5,255 bases of DNA from Caulobacteraceae bacterium. GTDB lineage: Bacteria > Pseudomonadota > Alphaproteobacteria > Caulobacterales > Caulobacteraceae. This document shows, piece after piece, positions 1 to 5,255 of this stretch. Every line of letters begins with the position of its first letter. The stretch's first letter is position 1. A model generated the notes under the pieces. That model saw nothing but the letters and a program-made list of their open reading frames with translations, made no database searches and was not told where the DNA came from. The stretch lies in contig CANKPO010000125.1 of the NCBI GenBank assembly GCA_947484535.1, positions 1-5,255 on the forward strand, read 5' to 3'. The position numbers and the translations under genes are program-made.

Positions 1-65
1 TCACCCCAGGAAAAGGCCTGACCCTCGGTCTTGAGGTCCAGAATAGCGGGGTAGGAAATGGACAT
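1..65 (-). CDS. MaoC-type enoyl-CoA hydratase, N-terminal fragment (5' end only)
   Basis: Only the first 21 codons lie in the window, reading MSISYPAILDLKTEGQAFSW and one more residue (G); the gene continues past the left edge on the minus strand. The start is well supported: an ATG (63-65) sits 5 nt after a full AAGGAGG ribosome binding site. An opening of the form Y..(I/L)..LK..GQ.FS(W/Y) resembles the N-terminus of two-domain MaoC dehydratases related to the hydratase part of peroxisomal multifunctional enzyme type 2, which hydrate trans-2-enoyl-CoA thioesters. That family call rests on recall of family N-termini and on very few residues, so it is tentative; that a gene starts here is much more certain. 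It is transcribed divergently from the SapC-family gene. Confidence 0.6.
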   Translation of the reverse strand, partial: MSISYPAILDLKTEGQAFSWG

Positions 66-70
66 GGTGG

Positions 71-77
71 CCTCCTT
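71..77 (-). promoter_or_regulatory. Strong ribosome binding site of the left-edge gene
   Basis: On the minus strand the sequence is AAGGAGG, followed by 5 nt and the ATG. It is a near-perfect anti-16S match and is the main reason for accepting a gene that has only 21 codons in view. Confidence 0.75.
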
Positions 78-104
78 GGGCGGGGTGTGGGTTGGTTTCA
101 GGTC

Positions 105-132
105 ACTATAAACGCGGCTTACACCCTGTCAT
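105..132 (-). promoter_or_regulatory. Possible promoter of the left-edge MaoC-type gene
   Basis: On the minus strand, ATGACA (127-132) and TATAGT (105-110) are 16 nt apart and resemble -35 and -10 boxes of a housekeeping sigma factor. Transcription would begin near position 98, giving a leader of about 33 nt before the ATG at 65. Boxes of this quality also occur by chance, so this is a candidate only. Confidence 0.3.
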
Positions 133-142
133 CAACCCCGCA

Positions 143-171
143 TTGCCGCTAGCCCCGTGATCGGTTAGAAC
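143..171 (+). promoter_or_regulatory. Possible promoter of the SapC-family gene
   Basis: TTGCCG (143-148) and TAGAAC (166-171) are 17 nt apart, each matching four of six consensus bases. A start of transcription near 178 would give a leader of about 74 nt before the preferred ATG at 252 and would leave little room to use the upstream GTG at 186. The match is weak. Confidence 0.22.
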
Positions 172-251
172 CCCGTCAAGTCCAAGTGGGTTTACGCCCG
201 AATCTTGCGTCCAATCCGGGCGCTTCCCTCTTTTTGACAGAGCCGTCACCT

Positions 252-1040
252 ATGGAAACCACGTCACTTCCCCAGGGATCCGAAATCACTGGCAATGTTC
301 TCTTCTATCAGAAGCCTGAACCTCTAAGCCGAGATACCCACGGTAAGCTGGGCCTACGCACGGTCGACAAGCCCTTCGGCTTTGCCGCCACCACCAATGT
401 CGTCCCCTTGACGGTGACGGAGTTTGCGCCAGCCGCCATCGCCTATCCGATTATCTTTGCCGGTGAAGGCTATCAGCCTCTGGCCGTGATGGGCGTGGCA
501 CAAGGCACCAACCTATTCATCAGCGCCGACGGCTCGGTCGAGCCCGATGCCTATCTGCCCGCCTATATCCGCCGCTATCCCTTCGTGCTGGCGGGCGACG
601 AAAAGGGTGAACGTTTGATCGTCTGTATCGACCGGGCCTCGAGCCTGCTGGCCGAAGGCGCAGATGTTCCCATGTTCGAAAATGGTGAGCCCACCGAATA
701 TACGACCGGCTGCATCCAGTTCTGTAACGACTTTGAAGCCGAGCGTCAGCGCACGGACAATTTCGTCGCCGTGCTGAAGGATTTGGACCTGTTCGAAACC
801 CGTCAGGCCCTGTTCAACCCGCGCAACGAAGATGGCACGATCGGCGATCCGCAGGTGGTGGCCGAATATTTCGCCATCTCGGAAGAAAAGCTTCTGGCCC
901 TGCCGCAGGACAAGTTCATCGCCCTGCGTGACAATGGCGCCCTGTCGCAAATCTATGCGCACCTGGTGTCTTTGCTCGGCTGGGACAAGCTGATCACCAA
1001 GGTTCTGGTGCGTAATGCTGCCGAGCAGGCCCAAGCTTAA
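252..1040 (+). CDS. SapC-family protein
   Basis: The product has 262 residues and no signal peptide or membrane segment, so it is probably cytoplasmic. It resembles the SapC family, named after a Campylobacter fetus gene of the S-layer locus; the biochemical role is unknown and in Caulobacterales the link to S-layer export is only nominal. Family features seen: an N-terminal GNVLFYQKPEPLS segment (14-26), the hydrophobic VVPLTVTEFAPAAIAYPIIF stretch (50-69), the diagnostic YLPAYIRRYPF motif (101-111), then LIVCIDRAS (122-130), and a C-terminal helical part ending in HLVSLLGWDKL (237-247). The frame is open back to a GTG at 186, which would add 22 residues. I prefer the ATG at 252 because family homology begins just after it, although neither start has a good ribosome binding site. 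The gene has its own terminator and appears monocistronic. Confidence 0.88.
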   Translation: METTSLPQGSEITGNVLFYQKPEPLSRDTHGKLGLRTVDKPFGFAATTNVVPLTVTEFAPAAIAYPIIFAGEGYQPLAVMGVAQGTNLFISADGSVEPDAYLPAYIRRYPFVLAGDEKGERLIVCIDRASSLLAEGADVPMFENGEPTEYTTGCIQFCNDFEAERQRTDNFVAVLKDLDLFETRQALFNPRNEDGTIGDPQVVAEYFAISEEKLLALPQDKFIALRDNGALSQIYAHLVSLLGWDKLITKVLVRNAAEQAQA

Positions 1041-1070
1041 GTCTCAGGACTGAAGCGGCCTAAAGATTGA

Positions 1071-1100
1071 GGGGGATGGTTTCGCGCCATCCCCCTTTTT
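1071..1100 (+). terminator. Intrinsic terminator after the SapC-family gene
   Basis: A perfect 9-bp stem, GGGGGATGG (1071-1079) with CCATCCCCC (1087-1095), closes a 7-nt loop and is followed at once by TTTTT. It lies 30 nt after the SapC stop codon. Read on the minus strand the same hairpin lies just after the stop of the converging MaoC-like gene at 1104, but there it is followed by a poor T-tract (TCAATCTTTA), so it should work best for the plus strand and perhaps weakly in both directions. Confidence 0.9.
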
Positions 1101-1103
1101 CGT

Positions 1104-1505
1104 TCAGTCTGGTTGGCAGGCGAACAGGCTGCGGGTCAGGCACGAGAACACCAGCCGCCCGCCCTCATCCAACAGATCATGCTGGGCAATAACAATGCCC
1201 TTGGCGTCGCCGACCGGGTCCTTGCCCAAGATGGTCATCCGGCCTCGGAGCAGTTCCCCGTGCGGCGGATTGCGGGCCCAGCGCAGGGCATCGACCGCCA
1301 GACGCTTGGTCTGGGGCCAATCGCGGCTGGCCTGACCATCCAGCCTTGCCCAGAGGGCATAGACCATCGCATCAGGTGCGCCCTCATCGCTGTGCCATCC
1401 GGGGGCGAAGGTGGTGATGAAGGCGTTCAGCGCCTGCTCATCCACGGCCACCGCCCCCAACGACACGACCTGTCCGATCTCGATCTGTTCAAAATAGGCG
1501 GGCAC
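1104..1505 (-). CDS. Short MaoC-like hot-dog fold protein
   Basis: The 133-residue product resembles MaoC-family dehydratases, which act on acyl-CoA thioesters. It opens with AYFEQIEIGQVV (3-14), the usual start of these domains (YFEDI.IGQ), has the helix region around FAPGWHSDE (33-41), and ends with the typical LRGRMTIL (86-93), GIVIAQHDLLDEGGRLVFS (103-121) strands. Two things are odd. The hydratase motif normally reads FDP..H.D; here the aspartate is replaced by Ala34, while His38 and Asp40 remain. The stretch after HSDE, normally about 15 residues longer and leading to a conserved GWH before the hydrophobic helix, is cut short to GAPDAMVYALWARL. It may therefore be a non-catalytic, binding or thioesterase-like relative. 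It starts at GTG (1503-1505) behind AAGAGG, 9 nt after the oxidoreductase gene, so the two are surely co-transcribed. Confidence 0.8.
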   Translation of the reverse strand: MPAYFEQIEIGQVVSLGAVAVDEQALNAFITTFAPGWHSDEGAPDAMVYALWARLDGQASRDWPQTKRLAVDALRWARNPPHGELLRGRMTILGKDPVGDAKGIVIAQHDLLDEGGRLVFSCLTRSLFACQPD

Positions 1506-1510
1506 GGGGA

Positions 1511-1516
1511 CCTCTT
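1511..1516 (-). promoter_or_regulatory. Ribosome binding site overlapping the upstream stop codon
   Basis: On the minus strand AAGAGG lies 5 nt before the GTG start of the MaoC-like gene, and its first two bases are the last two of the oxidoreductase TAA stop (1515-1517). This supports the GTG as start and suggests translational coupling of the two genes. Confidence 0.65.
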
Positions 1517-2543
1517 AAGGCTCAGGCGAGATGCGGATCAGCAACTTACCATCATGATCGCCGGTAAAGAGGCGCTTGACCGTTTCGGCGGCATTCTCCA
1601 GCCCATCGACCGCAAAGGCCTTCCACTTGATCTTGCCTTCCATGACCCAAGGGGCCAGTTCGGCGAAGGCTTCACCCGCACGCGGAAGATAGTCCGTGAT
1701 GATGAAGCCCTTGATCAGGATGCGCTTCATCAGGGTGTGGGCAAAGTCCGCCGGTCCGGCAACAAGGCCGTCCTTATTGTAGGTCGAGATCATGCCGCAG
1801 AGCGCCATGCGGCCATTGAGGTTCATACGGGTAAAGACCGCGTCCATGATCTTGCCGCCAACATTCTCGAAATTGACGTCAATGCCATTGGGGCAAAGCC
1901 GGTCAAGGGCCGCGCCGACATCTTCGCTCTTATAGTCAATGGCCCCGTCAAAGCCGAGTTCCTCGACCAGCCAGCGGCACTTGTCGGGACCTCCGGCAAT
2001 GCCGATGACCCGGCAGCCCTTGAGCTTGGCAATCTGGCCGACGATAGAACCCACCGCGCCCGCAGCCGCAGAGACCACGACGGTCTCGCCGGGCTGTGGC
2101 TTGCCAATATCCATCAGGCCGAAATAGGCGGTCAGGCCCGTGGCCCCCAATACGCTCATGAACGCGGTCAGGGGAATGCCGGGAAGGTTTGGTACCGGAT
2201 TGACGGCGTCTTCGTGCCCGATTGTATAGGCCTGCCAGCCGCCAAGGCCGGGATTGACCAGATCGCCGGGTTGAAAGCGGCTCGAGCGCGAGGCCTCGAC
2301 CACACCAATGGTCCCGCCGCGCATGACCTCGCCCAGCGCGACCGGCGGCATATACTGGTCCTGATCACTCATCCAGATACGGTTGGTCGGGTCGAGCGAC
2401 AGATAGATGTTGCGCACCAGTATCTCGCCGTCCTCAAGGTCGCGCACGGGCGCGTCAATGAAGGCCAGATCATCGGCGCTGATGTCGCCCTCGGGTCGCT
2501 TGCGCAAAATCCATTGTTTATTGGTCGGCCAGTTGGTGGTCAT
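1515..2543 (-). CDS. NADP-dependent oxidoreductase, zinc-free MDR family (CurA/leukotriene B4 dehydrogenase-like)
   Basis: The 342-residue product matches the length and sequence pattern of the medium-chain reductases that use NADPH to reduce the double bond of enones and enals. Seen in order: a start MTTNWPTNKQWILRKRPEG typical of this group, SLDPTNRIWM (49-58), GEVMRGGTIGVVEAS (71-85), the catalytic-domain segment GLGGWQAY (99-106), the Rossmann nucleotide loop SAAAGAVGS (158-166), GGPDKC (184-189), whose lysine is placed to hold the NADPH 2'-phosphate, FENVGG (225-230), and the C-terminal DGKLLIRI (331-338). I see none of the usual structural zinc cysteine cluster. The frame is open up to 2642, but the ATG at 2541-2543 is chosen because a GAGGA ribosome binding site precedes it by 10 nt and family homology starts there. 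It is the first gene of an operon with the MaoC-like gene. The substrate is not predictable. Confidence 0.92.
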   Translation of the reverse strand: MTTNWPTNKQWILRKRPEGDISADDLAFIDAPVRDLEDGEILVRNIYLSLDPTNRIWMSDQDQYMPPVALGEVMRGGTIGVVEASRSSRFQPGDLVNPGLGGWQAYTIGHEDAVNPVPNLPGIPLTAFMSVLGATGLTAYFGLMDIGKPQPGETVVVSAAAGAVGSIVGQIAKLKGCRVIGIAGGPDKCRWLVEELGFDGAIDYKSEDVGAALDRLCPNGIDVNFENVGGKIMDAVFTRMNLNGRMALCGMISTYNKDGLVAGPADFAHTLMKRILIKGFIITDYLPRAGEAFAELAPWVMEGKIKWKAFAVDGLENAAETVKRLFTGDHDGKLLIRISPEP

Positions 2544-2553
2544 GCTGTTTTTT

Positions 2554-2558
2554 TCCTC
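2554..2558 (-). promoter_or_regulatory. Ribosome binding site fixing the oxidoreductase start
   Basis: On the minus strand GAGGA, extended by a run of seven A, precedes the ATG at 2543 by 10 nt. The upstream in-frame ATG at 2583-2585 and the farther starts up to 2642 have no such site, so this decides the start in favour of 2543. Confidence 0.6.
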
Positions 2559-2632
2559 AAGAACCCTATGTTTGGAGGGGATCATGGCGTGGTTGTCGTC
2601 AATGTCGAGAGGCCTTGAACGCTGAACAGGGC

Positions 2633-2661
2633 TTGGCACCAAGACAATCTGGCCTTAGCTC
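2633..2661 (+). promoter_or_regulatory. Possible promoter of the scsB-like gene
   Basis: TTGGCA (2633-2638) matches five of six bases of a -35 box and is followed after 16-17 nt by TTAGCT/TAGCTC (2655-2661), a poor -10 box. The -35 box lies inside a small palindrome, CTTGG-CA-CCAAG (2632-2643), which could be an operator or chance. The predicted leader would be roughly 40 nt. No convincing promoter was found for the divergent oxidoreductase operon. Confidence 0.22.
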
Positions 2662-2692
2662 TAGCCGGCGATGACCCCGGTGTGCCGGACCT

Positions 2693-2698
2693 GAAGGA
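2693..2698 (+). promoter_or_regulatory. Ribosome binding site supporting a TTG start
   Basis: GAAGGA lies 8 nt before the TTG at 2707-2709. The only in-frame ATG upstream (2671) is closed by a TGA at 2692-2694, so the TTG is the first usable start that keeps the whole signal peptide. Confidence 0.6.
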
Positions 2699-2706
2699 TT
2701 TTACGG

Positions 2707-4854
2707 TTGAAGCCTCTGTTCACAGCCCTCAAAGCCGCTGTCTTTAGCTTGGCCCTGTCCGGCTTGGCGGGCCTGCCGACCCCTGCCATGGCCGCAGTGG
2801 TGGATACGGGGCACGTCAAGGCGGAGCTGATCGTCAGCGGCGAAGCGGTTCCCGGCGGTGAGGTCTTGGTGGCCTTGCGCCAGACCATCGCGAAGGACTG
2901 GCACACCTATTGGCGCAATCCCGGTGATGCTGGCCAAGCGACGACGCTGGACTGGCGCTTGCCCGCCGGATGGCAGGCCGGTCAGATCATCTGGCCGACC
3001 CCAAAGCGCCTGCCGCTCGGCACCTTGATGAACTATGGCTATGAGGGCGAGGCCCTGTTGCCGGTATCGATCACAGTGCCCGCCGATGCCAAGCCGGGCC
3101 AACGTCTCAGCCTGAAGGCTGAGGCCGGTTTTCTGGTCTGTAAGGATATCTGCATCCCCGAACAGGCCAGCCTGACAGCCGAGGTCGTGGTCGCTGCCGG
3201 TGCGCCCAAGATCGATGCCAAGGCCGCAAAGGCTATCTCTGACACCCTGACCGCCGCCCCCAAACTGTCGGGCCTCAAGGCCGTGATGACGCGGGATCAG
3301 GGCGTGGTGAAGCTCTCAGTCACGGGGACGCCTCTGGCGGGCGGCAATTTCCCCGACGCCTATTTCTTTGCCTTTAACAGCACGCTGCTCGACCATGCTC
3401 GGCCCCAGACGATCGAGCGCGGGCCTGACGGCCTGACCCTGACCCTCCCGGCGGGCTATGGTTTCAAGACGGGACCAGCGCCAGCGGTCTTAGCCGGTGT
3501 CATTGATCTGGGCAGCGCGGCCTATGAGATCGAGGCCAAGGCCGGTGAGCCCTTGGCTGGCGCGGCGGGTTTGGGCGCTCCGACGGCGACCGACAAGGCG
3601 CCGGCGGCTATGAGCCTGCCGCTCGCGGTCCTGTTCGCCTTTCTTGGCGGTCTCATCCTCAACCTGATGCCTTGCGTCTTCCCGATCCTATCGATGAAGG
3701 CGGCAGCCCTGACCTCCCACGGCGGCGAGCATTCCGATTCGAGGGGCCAAGGGCTGGCCTTCTTGGCCGGTGTGGTCACGACCTTCCTAGCGCTGGCCGG
3801 GGCCTTGATTGCGGCCAAGGCGGCGGGCGCAGCGGTGGGTTGGGGCTTTCAGCTTCAGTCGCCGCCGGTCGTGGCCGCGCTCTGTCTGGTCATGCTGCTG
3901 ACCGCGCTCAATCTTTCAGGCCTGTTCGAGGTCGGGGCCAGCCTGCAGGGGGCTGCAGGCTCGTCTTCGCTGGCCGCCCGCTCGGGCCTAGCCGGGGCCT
4001 TCTTTACCGGCGTTCTGGCCGTGATCGTTGCCGCCCCCTGCACCGCGCCCTTCATGGCCGGAGCCATCGGCTTTGCCCTGACCCAAGGCACGGCTGCGGC
4101 TCTCTTGATCTTCCTGTTCTTGGGGCTGGGCCTTGCTGCCCCCTTCACGGCCCTAGCTTTCTCGCCCAGCCTGACCCGGCGCCTGCCGCGTCCAGGACCA
4201 TGGATGGAGCGCTTGAAACAGGCTCTGGCCTTCCCGCTCTATGGCACAGCGGCTTGGCTGGCCTGGGTCTTTGCCCTTCAGGCGGGCACCAATGCTTTGG
4301 CCTTCCTCTTTGCCTCAGCCGTTGCGGTCGCCTTCGCCGGTTGGCTCTATGGCTTGGCGCAGCGCGCAAGCCTTGCGGGTGGCAAACCGCGTCTGTCGCT
4401 GGTGCTGGCCCTGATCTCGGTCGCGGCAGCCGGTGCCTTGATCTATGCGGCGGCCAAACTGCCCAGCCCAACGGCGGCACCGGTGGCTGAAGAGGCATCT
4501 GAACTGCCGTCGGAGCCCTTTTCGCCCGACCGTTTGGCGGCCTTGCGGGCCGAGGGTCGGCCTGTGCTGATCAATTTCACAGCCGCCTGGTGCATCACCT
4601 GTCAGGTCAATGACCGCGCCGCCCTGTCGCGACCGGCTGTGGCGGACCTGATTAAGTCCACCAACGCGGTCTATATGGTCGGCGACTGGACCAATCGCGA
4701 CGGCGTCATCGCCAAGGCCCTTGCCGAACAGGGCCGCGCAGGCGTGCCGCTCTATCTGGTCTATGGCGTCGGTGGCCGCGCACCAGTGATCTTGCCGCAA
4801 CTCCTCACCGAAGGGGCCGTGATTGAGGCCCTAGAGGCGGCGGCGAAGCCATAG
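2707..4854 (+). CDS. scsB: ScsB/DsbD-type transmembrane thiol:disulfide reductant transporter
   Basis: The 715-residue inner-membrane protein would pass electrons from cytoplasmic thioredoxin to periplasmic thiol proteins. A signal peptide (1-29, ending P-A-M-A) is followed by a long periplasmic domain (30 to about 300) with HTYWRNPGDAG (66-76), NYGYEGEALLPV (109-120) and a cysteine pair C145-KDI-C149 in VCKDICIPE. The membrane part (about 302-582) has eight predicted helices; its redox cysteines are C323 in NLMPCVFP and C445 in AAPCTAPF, each beside prolines as in DsbD. The C-terminal thioredoxin domain (about 600-715) has W628-C629-IT-C632 and a cis-proline at P681. These three pairs correspond to C103/C109, C163/C285 and C461/C464 of E. 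coli DsbD, which is only 565 residues; the longer N-terminal domain and C-x3-C spacing point to the ScsB branch known from Caulobacter and Salmonella. The gene starts with TTG behind GAAGGA. No partner such as ScsC, TlpA or a peroxiredoxin is adjacent. The ScsB label over DsbD is an inference. Confidence 0.9.
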   Translation: MKPLFTALKAAVFSLALSGLAGLPTPAMAAVVDTGHVKAELIVSGEAVPGGEVLVALRQTIAKDWHTYWRNPGDAGQATTLDWRLPAGWQAGQIIWPTPKRLPLGTLMNYGYEGEALLPVSITVPADAKPGQRLSLKAEAGFLVCKDICIPEQASLTAEVVVAAGAPKIDAKAAKAISDTLTAAPKLSGLKAVMTRDQGVVKLSVTGTPLAGGNFPDAYFFAFNSTLLDHARPQTIERGPDGLTLTLPAGYGFKTGPAPAVLAGVIDLGSAAYEIEAKAGEPLAGAAGLGAPTATDKAPAAMSLPLAVLFAFLGGLILNLMPCVFPILSMKAAALTSHGGEHSDSRGQGLAFLAGVVTTFLALAGALIAAKAAGAAVGWGFQLQSPPVVAALCLVMLLTALNLSGLFEVGASLQGAAGSSSLAARSGLAGAFFTGVLAVIVAAPCTAPFMAGAIGFALTQGTAAALLIFLFLGLGLAAPFTALAFSPSLTRRLPRPGPWMERLKQALAFPLYGTAAWLAWVFALQAGTNALAFLFASAVAVAFAGWLYGLAQRASLAGGKPRLSLVLALISVAAAGALIYAAAKLPSPTAAPVAEEASELPSEPFSPDRLAALRAEGRPVLINFTAAWCITCQVNDRAALSRPAVADLIKSTNAVYMVGDWTNRDGVIAKALAEQGRAGVPLYLVYGVGGRAPVILPQLLTEGAVIEALEAAAKP

Positions 4855-4865
4855 GGTTAGAAAAC

Positions 4866-4982
4866 AAGGCCCCCTTCGTCGCTTCGCGCCACTTCCCCCA
4901 GAGGGGGAAGAATTTCTATTCTTAGATCTTCCCCCTCTGGGGGAAGTACCGGCGAAGCCGGGGTAGGGGGTTCTATCCCCAT
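4866..4982. repeat. Palindromic repeat 1, with nested hairpins
   Basis: A perfect 21-bp inverted repeat (4891-4911 with 4927-4947) encloses a 15-nt AT-rich loop. Each arm is itself a hairpin, CTTCCCCC-AGA-GGGGGAAG on the left (4892-4910) and its complement on the right. Outside, GCTTCGC (4881-4887) can pair with GCGAAGC (4952-4958), CCCCC (4870-4874) with GGGGG (4966-4970), and CCGGC-GAA-GCCGG (4949-4961) can form a separate small hairpin. The element begins 11 nt after the scsB-like stop. It has no T-tract on the plus strand, so it is not a classical terminator, though it could stabilise or end that transcript. Its core looks like a dispersed intergenic palindrome common in related genomes; copy number cannot be seen here. 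Confidence 0.8.
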
Positions 4983-4991
4983 ACCTCTCCC

Positions 4992-5092
4992 CGCGTCATT
5001 GCGAGGCGCATCGCGCCGAAGCAACCCAGGGGAACATCATCTCAGGTTCGTGTCAGTCCCCTGGGTTGCTTCGCTGCGCTCGCAATGACGCG
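4992..5092. repeat. Palindromic repeat 2, CGTCATTGCGAG/GAAGCAACCCAGG type
   Basis: The left arm (4992-5033) and right arm (5057-5092) pair over 14 bp at the outside (CGCGTCATTGCGAG) and 17 bp at the inside (CGAAGCAACCCAGGGGA), interrupted by an internal bulge of 11 against 5 nt, with a 23-nt loop (5034-5056). The motif is a familiar dispersed bacterial intergenic palindrome. It makes a spurious minus-strand reading frame (ASLRAQRSNPG) that is often wrongly annotated as a small protein. Confidence 0.82.
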
Positions 5093-5104
5093 AGAATAAC
5101 AAGT

Positions 5105-5168
5105 AAGGCCCTCACCCAACCCTCGCCCCCTTGGGGGAGAGGGTTGGGTGAGGGGGCTGCATCCCCAT
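5105..5168. repeat. Palindromic repeat 3, CCCTCACCCAACCCTC type
   Basis: CCCTCACCCAACCCTC (5109-5124) pairs perfectly over 16 bp with GAGGGTTGGGTGAGGG (5139-5154); after one G-A mismatch the stem goes on with CCCCC (5126-5130) and GGGGG (5133-5137). This is another familiar dispersed intergenic palindrome type. The flanks AAGGCCC (5105-5111) and GGGGG-N5-TCCCCAT (5152-5168) are also found at the two ends of repeat 1. The remaining stretch to 5236 shows no repeat and no convincing promoter. Confidence 0.8.
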
Positions 5169-5236
5169 TCTTGATCTTAAGTTGGGTTTCAGCGTCGGAC
5201 GGGTTACGAAAGCCTACAGGCACGAGAGACCCCGAC

Positions 5237-5255
5237 ATGACCGCTGCATGGGACA
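5237..5255 (+). CDS. Possible start of a gene running off the right edge
   Basis: An ATG at 5237-5239 opens a frame reading MTAAWD before the window ends. A GAGAG (5224-5228) 8 nt upstream is a modest ribosome binding site. Six codons are too few to recognise a family or to be sure of a gene; it is suggested because the repeat cluster ends about 70 nt before it and the stretch between lacks other genes. Confidence 0.33.

Noticed and set aside
186..251. A 22-residue N-terminal extension of the SapC-family protein from a GTG
   Set aside because: There is no ribosome binding site, family similarity begins after the ATG at 252, and the weak promoter candidate leaves little leader before the GTG.
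513..1034. A 173-codon minus-strand frame opposite the SapC-family gene
   Set aside because: It is a shadow of the real gene; no family features and no ribosome binding site were seen.
1113..2618. A 501-codon open frame on the plus strand opposite both genes of the oxidoreductase operon
   Set aside because: It is antisense to two well-recognised proteins, shows no domain, and its composition, rich in G, D, R, A and H, is that expected from the complement of GC-rich codons.
2671..2694. A seven-codon leader frame (MTPVCRT) just before the scsB-like gene
   Set aside because: It has no ribosome binding site, is very short, and its stop merely sets the limit for the real gene's start. A regulatory leader cannot be supported without conservation.
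3672..4490. A 272-codon open frame inside the scsB-like gene in another frame
   Set aside because: It is an out-of-frame reading of the membrane region, rich in Gly, Arg and Pro, with no recognisable motif; the other frame has the DsbD family signature throughout.
4855..5236. CRISPR array or small RNA gene in the repeat-rich end
   Set aside because: The repeats are inverted, different from one another and not evenly spaced with unique spacers; no T-tract terminator or tRNA/rRNA-like fold was seen.
5053..5238. A 61-codon minus-strand frame with PSPNPLPQGGEGWVR and ASLRAQRSNPG
   Set aside because: Those peptides are the translation of repeats 3 and 2. Such frames are a common source of false hypothetical proteins.

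Overview
The window looks like chromosomal DNA of an alphaproteobacterium, most likely of the Caulobacterales (Caulobacter, Phenylobacterium, Asticcacaulis or Brevundimonas type). This is an inference from the GC-rich coding style, a SapC-family protein with the YIRRYPF motif, a ScsB-type DsbD relative, and intergenic palindromes of types that recur in such genomes. The genus cannot be fixed from the sequence alone.

Layout. (1) Positions 1-65 (-) hold the first 21 codons of a gene that resembles a two-domain MaoC/hydratase-type enoyl-CoA hydratase and runs off the left edge. (2) Positions 66-251 are a divergent intergenic region with weak promoter-like sites on both strands. (3) Positions 252-1040 (+) encode a SapC-family protein, followed by a clear intrinsic terminator at 1071-1100. 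(4) Positions 1104-2543 (-) are a two-gene operon: an MDR-family NADP-dependent oxidoreductase (upstream), then a short MaoC-like hot-dog protein. They are 9 nt apart, and the second gene's Shine-Dalgarno sequence overlaps the first gene's stop codon. (5) Positions 2544-2706 are a second divergent intergenic region. (6) Positions 2707-4854 (+) encode a 715-residue ScsB/DsbD-type transmembrane thiol reductant transporter with a signal peptide, an N-terminal periplasmic domain, eight predicted membrane segments and a C-terminal thioredoxin domain. It appears to start with TTG. (7) Positions 4855-5236 are noncoding and hold three large palindromic repeats in a row. (8) A gene may start at 5237 (+) and run off the right edge.

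How the genes relate. The oxidoreductase and the small hot-dog protein are probably made together and may act on the same acyl or enone-type substrate, but their substrates cannot be read from the sequence. The ScsB-like protein would carry electrons from cytoplasmic thioredoxin to periplasmic thiol proteins; none of its known partners is visible beside it. The SapC-family gene has its own terminator and appears to be a single-gene unit. I see no mobile element, CRISPR array, RNA gene or defence system. The most notable points are the missing acidic residue and shortened core of the hot-dog protein, the TTG start of the ScsB gene, and the palindrome cluster at the right end.
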